From Methylacidimicrobium fagopyrum (GTDB lineage Bacteria; Verrucomicrobiota; Verrucomicrobiia; Limisphaerales; UBA11358), in assembly GCA_026225255.1 (NCBI GenBank), contig JAMFSJ010000063.1, positions 36,519 to 100,518 of the forward strand: 64,000 nucleotides of DNA. Direction: 5' to 3'. Of this stretch, positions 25,111-34,500 are shown one piece after another (the first letter of the stretch is position 1; each line of letters opens with the position of its first letter). The notes under the pieces were generated by a model that did no database searches, was not told the DNA's origin, and worked only from the letters and a program-made list of their open reading frames with translations. Both the position numbers and the translations under genes were made by a program.

Positions 25111-28100
25111 ATGAAACATTCCTTGCGCCTTAAAATCCAAACTGCGTTGACCGCCGTTTTATTGATTGTCCTCACATTGGCGCGGCCGTTGCCATCGCGC
25201 GCGGGCGGCACTTGGAGTTCGTTGGTCAACGGGCCGCCGGTCGGCGTGAACAATACTTTATTGTTGAGCGATGGCACGGTGCTCGGCATGAACGGCGCGG
25301 GACAATGCGTCAAGCTCACGCCGGACATTCACGGAAGTTATATCAACGGCACCTGGACGCAGGTGGCGACCATGAATTACACCCGCATGTTTTTCGCGAC
25401 CCAATTACTGACCAACGGACTGGTCTTCGTGGCGGGCGGCGAATATGGCACCGGCAATACCAATGCCGAAATTTACGATCCGGTGGCGAATACGTGGACG
25501 ATGGCGCCCAACACGCCACCGGGTGGGCTCAATAATTTTCTCGATGCCATCTCGGAAATTTTGCCGAACGGCAATGTGATCGTCGCGCCGGTCGGGCCCA
25601 GCGTTTATGGCGGCACGTTGATTTGGAACACGGCCTCAAATACCTGGACGCCGGGGCCGGCCTTGTATCGTGGCAGCAGTCAGGACGAAGCCGGTTGGGT
25701 GAAGTTGCCGGATAATAGCATTTTGACGATTGATCCGTTCGGGCAAAATTCCGAACGTTATATTCCCGCATTGAATCAATGGGTTAATGACGGAACCGTG
25801 CCCGTGCCGATGTATGGTTATGGCGGCGAATTGGGGGCGGGGATTTTGTTGCCCAATGGAAAAGCCTTCTACATCGGCGGGACAAATAACACGGCGATTT
25901 ATACGCCGACGGGCACGAGCAGTCCCGGCACGTGGACGGCGGGGCCGGTCATTCCCAATAATCTCGGGGCGGTCGACGCGCCGGCGGCGATGATGGTCAA
26001 CGGCAAAATTCTGTGTGATCTCGGTCCCGACACCGGCTTCAACGGACCGTGCAGCTTTTACGAATACGATTACCTCGCCAACACTTTCACCCAAGTCAAC
26101 GCGCCCGGTGGCGGCAGCACTTACAACAGCGTGCCGTTCGCGAATAGCATGTTGGATTTGCCGGATGGGACCGTGCTCTATGTTGGCGGCCAAAATTCAG
26201 GATCGTTGTATGTTTACACTCCCGATGGCACACCGCTCCCCGCAGGCAAACCGGTCATCAATAGTATCACCGAAAATCTAGACGGCTCGTATCAATTGAC
26301 TGGCACGGGTTTGAACGGCCTCACGGAAGGCGCGGCTTACGGCGATGACGAACAGATGAACGGCAATTATCCGTTGGTGCGGCTGACGAATAACGTCACC
26401 GGCAATGTTTATTATGCCCGCACTCATGATTGGAATAGCACGAGTGTGCAGACCGGCAGCCGCGTGGTGACGGCGAAATTTTCCGTGCCGCAAAATTTAC
26501 CGGTGGGAAATTATTCACTGGTCGTCGTGGCTGTGGGCAATGCTTCGGCGGCGCAAACGTTTACGGTTTATACGCCGCCGCCCGCGCCGACGGGATTGAT
26601 CGGCTCGGCGGGTAATGCGCAAAATACTTTATCCTGGAATCCCGTCGCTGGCGCCACCTCGTATAATGTGAAGCGCCTGACTACGCTGAATCCGCCGTTC
26701 TACACCACATTGGCGACCGTGACGGGAACCGCCGCAACCAATTCCGGTTTGGTGAACGGTATGAATTATTTTTATGCCGTTTCGACGGTGAGCACAAATG
26801 GCGAAAGCACCAATTCCGCACCGTTGCTCTTGGTTCCGGTCGGTCCGCCGGCGGTTCCGACCAATGTGACGGCCACGATCATTCCGCAATTATTCACCGT
26901 CGCGCCGCAAATTAATTTGGCGTGGTCCGCCGCTTATGGGGCCACAAATTACAACGTCAAACGCGCGACCGTCCACGGCGGGCCTTACACCACGATCGCG
27001 GGGGCGGCCAATTCGCCGGTGGCCGACACAAATGTGGTTTTCAACAAAACGTATTACTACGTCGTTTCCGCCGTCAGCGCGGGCGGCGAAAGTGTTAATT
27101 CGGTTGAAGTAAACGCGAACGTGCAACAGCTGACCAACGTTTGTTTACCCGTGACGGCCGTAGATGTCGCGGGCAGTCAAGTCACGTTCATGGCGGCGTT
27201 CAACGGCGTTAATTTTTCCTATCAATGGCAGAAAATCAGTGGCGGCGTGCCCAGTAATATTTCCGGGGCCACGAACTCAACTTTGACGCTGACCAATCTG
27301 CAATCGACCGACGCGGCCAGTTACAAACTTCTGGCCACTAATAGCGTGGGCGGCCTCAGCAGCAGCACGACCAGTTCGCTGACGGTGAATAGCGCACCGA
27401 CGGCAGTGAACAATATTATCACCGCCTATGCCGCGCAAACCGGCGACGGTAATGTCAATGGCTATACCAATTTTGTGCCGACGTGGACGGTCGCGCCGGG
27501 CAGTTTGATTTCCGGGCAAGCGCCGAGCAGCGTTGGCAGCGGTGATTTTGCCGCCCCCGGTTTTGAAACAGCAGGCACGGTGGCCGTGTTGACGGATGGC
27601 ACGTTTGGCTGGTTGAATTATTATCCGAACGTTGGCACCAGCCCGGCGCAAGTGACCTGCGGCCCGAACGCCGGTCAATCGGTCATTTACACGTTGAACA
27701 GTTCCGCCACCAACTACGCGCTCACCAACATCACGGTCTATGGCGGTTGGGGCGACGCCGGTCGCGATCAACAGGCTTACACGATTTATTATTCAACCAT
27801 CGCTGCGCCGACGAATTTTATTCAACTCAGCGTCGTGAATTACAATCCGTCAGACCCCGCCGCCGTGCAATCCGCGACGCGCGCAACTTTGACCGCTGCG
27901 AGTGGCGCCTTGGCGACCAATGTGGCCGCCGTGAAATTCGATTTCACGTCACCCGCGGGTGAAAACGGATTTTGCGGTTATTCGGAAATTGATCTATTTG
28001 GATTCATTCCCGCCACGTCGCCGACGTCGCTTGTGCTCGTCTCCAACACCGTGCCGGTGACGGCGCTGGATGTCGTGGGGAGCCAAGTGACTTTCATGGC

Positions 28101-29703
28101 CGCCTTCGCCAGCACCAATCCGATCACCTATCAATGGCAAAAAATCAGCGGCGGCGTGACCAACCTTATCGCCGGCGCCACAAACTCAACGCTGACGCTG
28201 ACTAACTTACAAACGAGCGCCGCGGCCGCTTATCAACTGCAAGCGTCCACTGTTTTAGGCAGCATCGTCAGCACCCCTAGTTCGCTCACCGTGAACAATG
28301 TGCCCGGCGCCGTGAATAACCTGGTCACCGCGATCGCCGCGCAAACGGGAATTTCCGGCGCCTCAAGTTTTGTGCCCACGTGGACGGTGGCGTCCGGCAG
28401 TTTGATTTTTGGCCAATCACCCAACAGCGTCGGCAGCGGCAGTTTCACCCAAGGCAACACCGGCGCGATCGGCGTGTTGACCGACGGCACTTTTGGTTCG
28501 CTCAACGATCAACCCGGCGATGGCAGCGGCCCGAGCGAAGTCGCGTGTGGCGGCTCCGCCGGCCAGTCCGTCACCTATACGTTGTCGGGTTCCGGCACCG
28601 GCTATACTCTCACCAACCTCACCGTCTTCGGCGGTTGGGGCGATGCCGGCCGCGACCAACAAGCTTACACCGTTTACTATTCTAAAATCAGCGCGCCGAT
28701 GACGTTCATTTCATTGGGCAGCGTTAATTACAATCCCGCAAATCCCGCCAGTTCACTGTCCGGCACCCGCGCGATTTTGACCGCCGCGAACGGCGTGCTC
28801 GCCTCCAACGTCGTCGCCGTGAAATTCGATTTCACCACGCCCGCACCGGAAAATGGTTATTGCGGTTATTCCGAAATCAATGTGCTCGGAACGCCCACGC
28901 TAGAACCGTTGCCCGCACCATGGGCGACGGCTGACATCGGCGCGGTTAGCTCCCCGGGCAACGCAAATTATTCGGGCGGTGTATTCAGTATCACTGGTTC
29001 CGGTGCAGCCATCGGCGGCGCGGCCGACGCTCTGCGCTATGTCTATCAACCCGTCAGCGGCAACTGCGTCATCCGCGCCCGCGTGACCAATTTGCAAAAC
29101 ACCGCCGTCGCCGCCAAGGCGGGCGTAATGATTCGTGAAACCTTAACCGCCGGTGCCGCCAGCGCGTTACTGAACGTGACGCCGGGCAACGGCTTGGAAT
29201 TCATTACGCGTCCCGCGACCAGCAACAATTCCACCACGCAAAATAGTTCCGGCCCGAGCGCGCCGTATTGGGTGCAATTAGTCCGCAACGCAAATACCTT
29301 CACCGCCTACACCAGCCCCGACGGTGCGACGTGGACTAAGCTGGGCCAATCCCAAACTATTCCGATGGCCGCCACGATTTATATTGGTCTCGCCGTGTGC
29401 GCCGAAAATAACGGCGCGCTCGCCACCGCCACGTTCGACAACGTGACCTTCCCTGCCCCGCCCGGCAACGTTTACACCGCGCCCCAACTGACCGTTAATA
29501 GTAGCGGACAAAACAGTAGCGGCACCTTCACGTTCCAATTCTCCGGGGTAAATGATTTGAACTACACCGTCCAAACTTCCACCAACTTGACCGATTGGAC
29601 GGCCATCTACACCAACGCTTTGACCAGCGCCAACGGCGGCATCTTTAACTACACCGACACCAGCGCAACCAACACCGCGCAGTTCTATCGCGTCAGTCAG
29701 TAA
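25111..29703 (+). CDS. Giant secreted kelch / Fn3 / Ig-like multidomain protein
   Basis: A 1530-residue exported protein. The signal peptide covers 1-31. A kelch/galactose-oxidase-like propeller (about 35-385) is followed by a galactose-oxidase C-terminal-like sandwich (about 390-495). Two Fn3 domains (about 495-670; 'PTGLIGSAGNAQNTLSWNPV', 'NVKRATVHGGPYTTI') come next. Then a unit made of an Ig-like domain and a discoidin-like sandwich ('YGGWGDAGRDQQAYTIYYS') occurs twice in tandem, starting near residues 671 and 977. A jelly-roll-like domain and the end 'YTVQTSTNLTDWTAIY...FYRVSQ' close it. No galactose-oxidase Cys-Tyr pair could be confirmed, so it is more likely a binding or adhesion protein. 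It lies 47 bp after the peroxidase-like gene. Confidence 0.8.
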   Translation: MKHSLRLKIQTALTAVLLIVLTLARPLPSRAGGTWSSLVNGPPVGVNNTLLLSDGTVLGMNGAGQCVKLTPDIHGSYINGTWTQVATMNYTRMFFATQLLTNGLVFVAGGEYGTGNTNAEIYDPVANTWTMAPNTPPGGLNNFLDAISEILPNGNVIVAPVGPSVYGGTLIWNTASNTWTPGPALYRGSSQDEAGWVKLPDNSILTIDPFGQNSERYIPALNQWVNDGTVPVPMYGYGGELGAGILLPNGKAFYIGGTNNTAIYTPTGTSSPGTWTAGPVIPNNLGAVDAPAAMMVNGKILCDLGPDTGFNGPCSFYEYDYLANTFTQVNAPGGGSTYNSVPFANSMLDLPDGTVLYVGGQNSGSLYVYTPDGTPLPAGKPVINSITENLDGSYQLTGTGLNGLTEGAAYGDDEQMNGNYPLVRLTNNVTGNVYYARTHDWNSTSVQTGSRVVTAKFSVPQNLPVGNYSLVVVAVGNASAAQTFTVYTPPPAPTGLIGSAGNAQNTLSWNPVAGATSYNVKRLTTLNPPFYTTLATVTGTAATNSGLVNGMNYFYAVSTVSTNGESTNSAPLLLVPVGPPAVPTNVTATIIPQLFTVAPQINLAWSAAYGATNYNVKRATVHGGPYTTIAGAANSPVADTNVVFNKTYYYVVSAVSAGGESVNSVEVNANVQQLTNVCLPVTAVDVAGSQVTFMAAFNGVNFSYQWQKISGGVPSNISGATNSTLTLTNLQSTDAASYKLLATNSVGGLSSSTTSSLTVNSAPTAVNNIITAYAAQTGDGNVNGYTNFVPTWTVAPGSLISGQAPSSVGSGDFAAPGFETAGTVAVLTDGTFGWLNYYPNVGTSPAQVTCGPNAGQSVIYTLNSSATNYALTNITVYGGWGDAGRDQQAYTIYYSTIAAPTNFIQLSVVNYNPSDPAAVQSATRATLTAASGALATNVAAVKFDFTSPAGENGFCGYSEIDLFGFIPATSPTSLVLVSNTVPVTALDVVGSQVTFMAAFASTNPITYQWQKISGGVTNLIAGATNSTLTLTNLQTSAAAAYQLQASTVLGSIVSTPSSLTVNNVPGAVNNLVTAIAAQTGISGASSFVPTWTVASGSLIFGQSPNSVGSGSFTQGNTGAIGVLTDGTFGSLNDQPGDGSGPSEVACGGSAGQSVTYTLSGSGTGYTLTNLTVFGGWGDAGRDQQAYTVYYSKISAPMTFISLGSVNYNPANPASSLSGTRAILTAANGVLASNVVAVKFDFTTPAPENGYCGYSEINVLGTPTLEPLPAPWATADIGAVSSPGNANYSGGVFSITGSGAAIGGAADALRYVYQPVSGNCVIRARVTNLQNTAVAAKAGVMIRETLTAGAASALLNVTPGNGLEFITRPATSNNSTTQNSSGPSAPYWVQLVRNANTFTAYTSPDGATWTKLGQSQTIPMAATIYIGLAVCAENNGALATATFDNVTFPAPPGNVYTAPQLTVNSSGQNSSGTFTFQFSGVNDLNYTVQTSTNLTDWTAIYTNALTSANGGIFNYTDTSATNTAQFYRVSQ

Positions 29704-29721
29704 AAGCACTCCAGCTTGGAA

Positions 29722-29781
29722 CCAGTAGCGCTGTCCTAAAGATGGCTGGGACATCGCTGCGCGGCGGCTCAGCCGCGCTCT
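29722..29781. repeat. Short palindromic intergenic element
   Basis: GCGCGGC (29759-29765) and GCCGCGC (29772-29778) form a hairpin with a 6-nt loop. An outer imperfect pair (AGCGCTGTCC / GGGACATCGCT) lies just before. There is no T-tract, so this is more likely a REP-like repeat than a terminator. Confidence 0.5.
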
Positions 29782-29847
29782 GAAAAGAATTGGTTGCGTG
29801 AGCGTCTGACTTGTTTGCCACCCGGAGTTCCGGCATGATTTGCGATC

Positions 29848-30405
29848 TTGAAAATTTTGGTCGCCATCACCGGAGCCACCGGCGCACTTTACGCGCAGCG
29901 GTTGCTCGATAATTTGAATCCGCAAGAACATGAAATCCATGTCGTGCTGAGCAATTACGCGCAACAAGTCATCGCTGTGGAATTGCCCAACGGCTTGAAA
30001 CTGCCGCCCGGCGTGCCGGTGCATAATCTCAAAAGCATGAACGCGCCGTTCGCCAGCGGCTCGAATCCGCCCGACGCAATGGTCGTGATTCCTTGCACCA
30101 TGGGCACGATGGGCCGGATCGCCCACGGTTACAGCGAAGACGTTTTGCTCCGCGCCGCCGACGTGACTTTGAAGGAAAAGCGAAAGTTAATTCTCGTCCC
30201 GCGCGAAACGCCGTTGAGTTTGATCCACATCAAAAACATGGAATTGCTGCTACTCGCGGGCGCAACTATTTTACCGGCGAACCCGAGTTTTTATTCCGGT
30301 GCGGAAACCGTTGTGCAGATCGTGGACACCGTCGTCGCGCGCGTGCTGGATCATCTCGGCGTGCCCAACAAACTCGCGCCGCGTTGGGCGGCAGAGCAGG
30401 AATAA
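29848..30405 (+). CDS. ubiX: Flavin prenyltransferase UbiX
   Basis: A 185-residue enzyme that prenylates FMN to make the cofactor used by UbiD-type decarboxylases in quinone synthesis. 'KILVAITGATGALYAQRLLD' is the typical N-terminus. 'AMVVIPCTMGTMGRIAHGYS' and 'LILVPRETPLSLIHIKNM' are the FMN/substrate-binding blocks, and 'ATILPANPSFYSGAETV' ends the core. The start is a TTG (29848); the ATG at 29835 is in another frame. It precedes ubiA by 88 bp. Normal length for the family. Confidence 0.93.
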   Translation: MKILVAITGATGALYAQRLLDNLNPQEHEIHVVLSNYAQQVIAVELPNGLKLPPGVPVHNLKSMNAPFASGSNPPDAMVVIPCTMGTMGRIAHGYSEDVLLRAADVTLKEKRKLILVPRETPLSLIHIKNMELLLLAGATILPANPSFYSGAETVVQIVDTVVARVLDHLGVPNKLAPRWAAEQE

Positions 30406-30493
30406 ATCAGACCGCCGAGATCCAGAGCGCACAGTGATAACTTGTTTTTCCAAACTCGATGAGCTCGGTGCCTCGGTGGCTAATATTTAAACA

Positions 30494-31390
30494 ATGATTT
30501 CAACACTTCAAAAATGGGGTTCGTTCGTGCGGTTTTCGCACACAGTTTTCGCGTTACCATTCGCACTCGCGGCCATGCTCGTGGCCGCGCGGGATAATCG
30601 CGGTTGGCCGGGCTGGAAAACCTTTGGCCTGATTCTCATCGCGATGGTTTGCGCACGCACCTGCGCGATGGCTTTCAATCGCATCGTGGATCGCAAATTC
30701 GACACCCTCAATCCGCGCACGGCGAAACGTCATTTGCCCGCTGGCGAAATTTCATTGATCAGCGCGATTTCACTGTGCGCCTTATCCGCCGCCGGCTTGA
30801 TCGCCGCGAGTTATTTTTTGAATCCGCTGTGCTTTTATCTTTCGCCCCTCGCGCTCGTGATGGTTTGTTTTTATTCGCTCACGAAACGGTTCACGGATTA
30901 CACGCACGTTTTTCTCGGCATCGCGCTCGCGCTCGCGCCCATCGGCGCGTGGTTGGCCGTGCGCGGTGCGGCGGTTTCCACCTCGGAAATTTTACAGATG
31001 ATCACGCTCGCCGCGGCCATCATTTTGTGGCTCGTTGGCTTCGACATCATCTACGCGTTGCAAGATTATGATTTCGATAAGTCGCACGGCCTGCGCTCGC
31101 TCGTCGTCGCGTGGGGACCGAAAAACGCCCTGGCCGCCGCGTTTCTCGCCCACATGATCATGTGCGGCTTGCTCGTCGCGTTTGGTTTGCTTTGTCATTT
31201 TCGCATCGCGTATTTTATCGGCTGGTTAATTATTCTCGGCTGCCTCGTGCTGGAACATGCCATCGCACGCCGCCGCAGTTTGAATTGGATCAACCTCGCC
31301 TTTTTCCGCCTGAACGCACTCGTCGGCGTCATTTTTCTCGTGGTCGTGGCGATAGAAGTTATTTTCCAAGGTGGATTCAAGCTGCATTGA
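30494..31390 (+). CDS. ubiA: UbiA-family polyprenyltransferase (menaquinone/ubiquinone pathway)
   Basis: A 298-residue integral membrane enzyme with about eight transmembrane helices. It transfers a polyprenyl chain to an aromatic acid. The first Asp-rich motif is 'FNRIVDRKFDTLNPRT' (Asn62, Asp66, Asp70). The second is 'ALQDYDFDKSHG', which would bind prenyl diphosphate through Mg. 'FVRFSHTVFALPFALAAML' is the usual N-terminus. Next to ubiX it fits either ubiquinone or the futalosine-type menaquinone route, in which the UbiA homologue is called MqnP. The window alone does not decide; Verrucomicrobiota usually make menaquinone, which favours MqnP. Confidence 0.88.
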   Translation: MISTLQKWGSFVRFSHTVFALPFALAAMLVAARDNRGWPGWKTFGLILIAMVCARTCAMAFNRIVDRKFDTLNPRTAKRHLPAGEISLISAISLCALSAAGLIAASYFLNPLCFYLSPLALVMVCFYSLTKRFTDYTHVFLGIALALAPIGAWLAVRGAAVSTSEILQMITLAAAIILWLVGFDIIYALQDYDFDKSHGLRSLVVAWGPKNALAAAFLAHMIMCGLLVAFGLLCHFRIAYFIGWLIILGCLVLEHAIARRRSLNWINLAFFRLNALVGVIFLVVVAIEVIFQGGFKLH

Positions 31391-31514
31391 ACTGAAATGA
31401 ATGAAGAAAGCATGAAATCAGGAATTCAATTTCCTGCCTTCCTGTTTTCCTTATTTGAATTTTTTTAAAAAAATTCGGTAACATCTTTGTGGTTTTGCTT
31501 CTGAAGTGGATGAA

Positions 31515-34500
31515 ATGAAGATTACATTTGAACCGATGTTGGCCATGTTTGGTTTGGGCGGCATGGAAATCATACTGATTTTGGCTGCATTATTTTGGTG
31601 CTTTATCTTTTTTGGTGGAATCATCGCGCTCATCGTCTGGCTGGTAAAACGACCAGACAAAAAAAATCCCGACGGTAAAAAAACAGTTCACGAAACAATT
31701 CCGCCAACGCAACCTACGCCGCCCGTTCCGCCCACCGAAATCATTCGTTCCCCTTGCCCGCAATGCGGCACGCCACTTTCGTCTGGCGCACTCGTCGGGC
31801 TTTGTCCGGTGTGCTTGCTGAAAACAGGCGCCGCCACCGAAACCATCACGGATGCAAAACAACCGCCCTTCGTTCCGCCGCTGATGGCTGAACTTGCCGC
31901 AAAATTTCCGCAGTTGGAAATCCTTGAACTCATCGGCAAAGGCGGCATGGGTGCGGTTTATAAGGCGCGCCAGAAACAACTCGATCGGATCGTGGCGCTA
32001 AAAATCCTGCCGCCGGATATTGGCAGCGATCCGGCATTTGCGGAACGCTTCACGCGCGAGGCCAAGGCGCTTGCGAAATTGAATCATCCGAACATCGTCA
32101 CGCTTTATGAATTTGGCGAAGCGAGCGGACAATTTTATTTCCTGATGGAATTTGTGGATGGCGTCAATCTGCGCCAGCTTTTGCAAAATCGACCGGTTTC
32201 CGCCCGTGAAGCCTTGGCGATCGTGCCGCAGATTTGCGACGCGCTGCAATTCGCGCATGATCAAGGCATTGTCCACCGTGACATCAAGCCGGAAAATATT
32301 TTGCTCGATCGTCGTGGCCGCGTGAAAGTGGCGGATTTTGGCTTGGCGAAGATTGTAGCGGCGGTCTGTGACCGCCGTGATTTCAACGAGGAAGAAAATC
32401 GGCGGTCACAGACCGCCGCTACAGCCAACCTCACCGATGCAGGCAAAGTCATGGGCACGCCAAATTACATGTCGCCCGAGCAGCTCCAAAATCCTACCGA
32501 GGTGGATCATCGCGCGGACATTTACGCGCTCGGCGTGGTGTTTTACCAAATGCTCACCGGCGAGTTGCCCGGCAAGCGTCTCGAAGCGCCTTCCAAAAAA
32601 GTGCAGATCGACGTGCGCTTGGATGAAATCGTTTTGCGTGCCTTGGAGAAAAAACCGGAGTTGCGTTATCAACAAGCCAGTGCGCTCAAGACGCAAATCG
32701 AGACGATGGCGGCGGGTGATTTGAAGTCAGAAGCCAGAAGTCAGGAGTCAGAAGTTGAACCACGTTTCTCGCGCCCAGCCATTGTGGGTGCTGGTTTGAT
32801 TGCTATTCTGGCTTTAATTGATATTCCCAGTCTTACAACTGGCTGGCCAATGGCTATATCGCGTAAGGTAAGTATGTTTCTAGGGCCGGCGTCGCTGGGA
32901 CTAAGTTTGATATTTGCTGGAATCGCAACCAATTTGGGTTGGATTGCCGTTTCAAAAATCCGCCGCTCGGAGGGGAAAATTTACGGCCTGTGGCTGGCGG
33001 TGTTCGACGGGCTGCTCTTTCCACTACTCGCGCTGGATGGTTTGATTGTCGTAGCCGTAGTTCTTGCTCTTTGGGGTGCAGGCCTAGGGTGGAAACGCAC
33101 GTTCCCCCCGACGGTTCCATTGACATACCTGCTGTTTGTTACGGTGCTTCTTGGAATTCTTCTGCTCGTTGACTGGCTCATCATCCGCCGTGTCTGGCAC
33201 GCCGTAAATCAACCTCCGGATGCTCCACCCCAAATCCAAAAACCCGACCGTTTCTGGCGCTGGTTCGCTGTGATTGTGCTGGCAATGATTGCGATTCCCA
33301 TCGTCATTACCGTGCTGGGATTACTTGCGGCGATTGCCATTCCTAATTTTGTCAAAGTCAGGCAAATTGCCCTCGCAAACCGACAGACAGAAGCCCTGAA
33401 AGTATCCGCCGATTCTTCGCTTAATTTCTTCATCGGCCAAACGTATTTTCCCCAAGGCGATTCCATTGAAATTACTTCCGTGGACCGAACGGCGGAACAC
33501 ATGATTGTCAAAGGTCATTATAATCTCATCAGCACGAACCAAGCGTCCCTCTCGCTGAATTTCACGTCCACCCACAATGTCCTCACGGCTGACCCAATGG
33601 ACGCGACTCAAACCATTCACATTTCCAAAGGTCAGGGTGATTTTGAATTATCCCGCACCCATTTAATTCCCGGCTTGCCGCATGTTTCGATGTATGGCAA
33701 TCATCAAGCCTTCGCCGGAATTTATTTCGGAACTAAAGCCGAAGCACGCGAATCAAGCCAGCTAAACCTTACTGAGGAAGAGATATCCACCCCTGCCGCA
33801 CAACTCACGCAAGTTGGCTGGGAATTGTGGCAAGCACACAAGCTCGATGAAGCGGGGGCAAAATTTGATCAGGCCGTCAATCTCGCACCGGACGATGCGA
33901 ATGCATGGAATGGACTTGGTTGGACGAGGTTCAATGCTGGCGACACTCGGGCAGCCGAATTTGCCTTTCAGAAAGTTCTATTGCTGGAACCGTATTATCC
34001 GGCCGCCTTTAATGGACTGGGACAGATTTATTTGTCGCAGGGAAATTATGATGCTGCAGAAAAATATCTGCTTAAAGCCGCACCACGAGCCCCGGCATCA
34101 TGGTTCGGCCTCGCACGGTTGTATCTGCTACAAGGGAAATTTGCGGACGCCCAAACGTGGGCGCAGAAAATCGTTAATTCCGGCCAAGGCGACCAAACCG
34201 CCAAGCAAATGCTGGAAGCGGCTAAAAATAAAAAACTGAACGATGAGTTGCGGGCAATTTTGGAGCCGCAACCACCCGCAAATAATCTCTCCTTTGTAGC
34301 GAAATTGCCGCAAGGAACAATAGAATTACTCGCGGTAGCAACAACGAGTTCGCATCATCCTGATACAAATCTGGTTCAAACTTGGTGGCATCCAAATGGC
34401 ACTTTGACCACCAACTTAGGATTTGAGTTAGGTGGCAGCGGAGGTATCGGCGACATCCGAGAAAAAGACCTCATCTATCGGAAAATTGTTCTCCGATCAA

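Noticed and set aside
29722..29781. A rho-independent terminator after the giant secreted protein gene
   Set aside because: A GC-rich hairpin exists but no T-run follows on either strand. It is better described as a palindromic repeat.
33270..33370. A separate type IV pilin gene ('GLLAAIAIPNF')
   Set aside because: The segment is within the continuous frame of the large kinase and lacks a prepilin leader and its own start.
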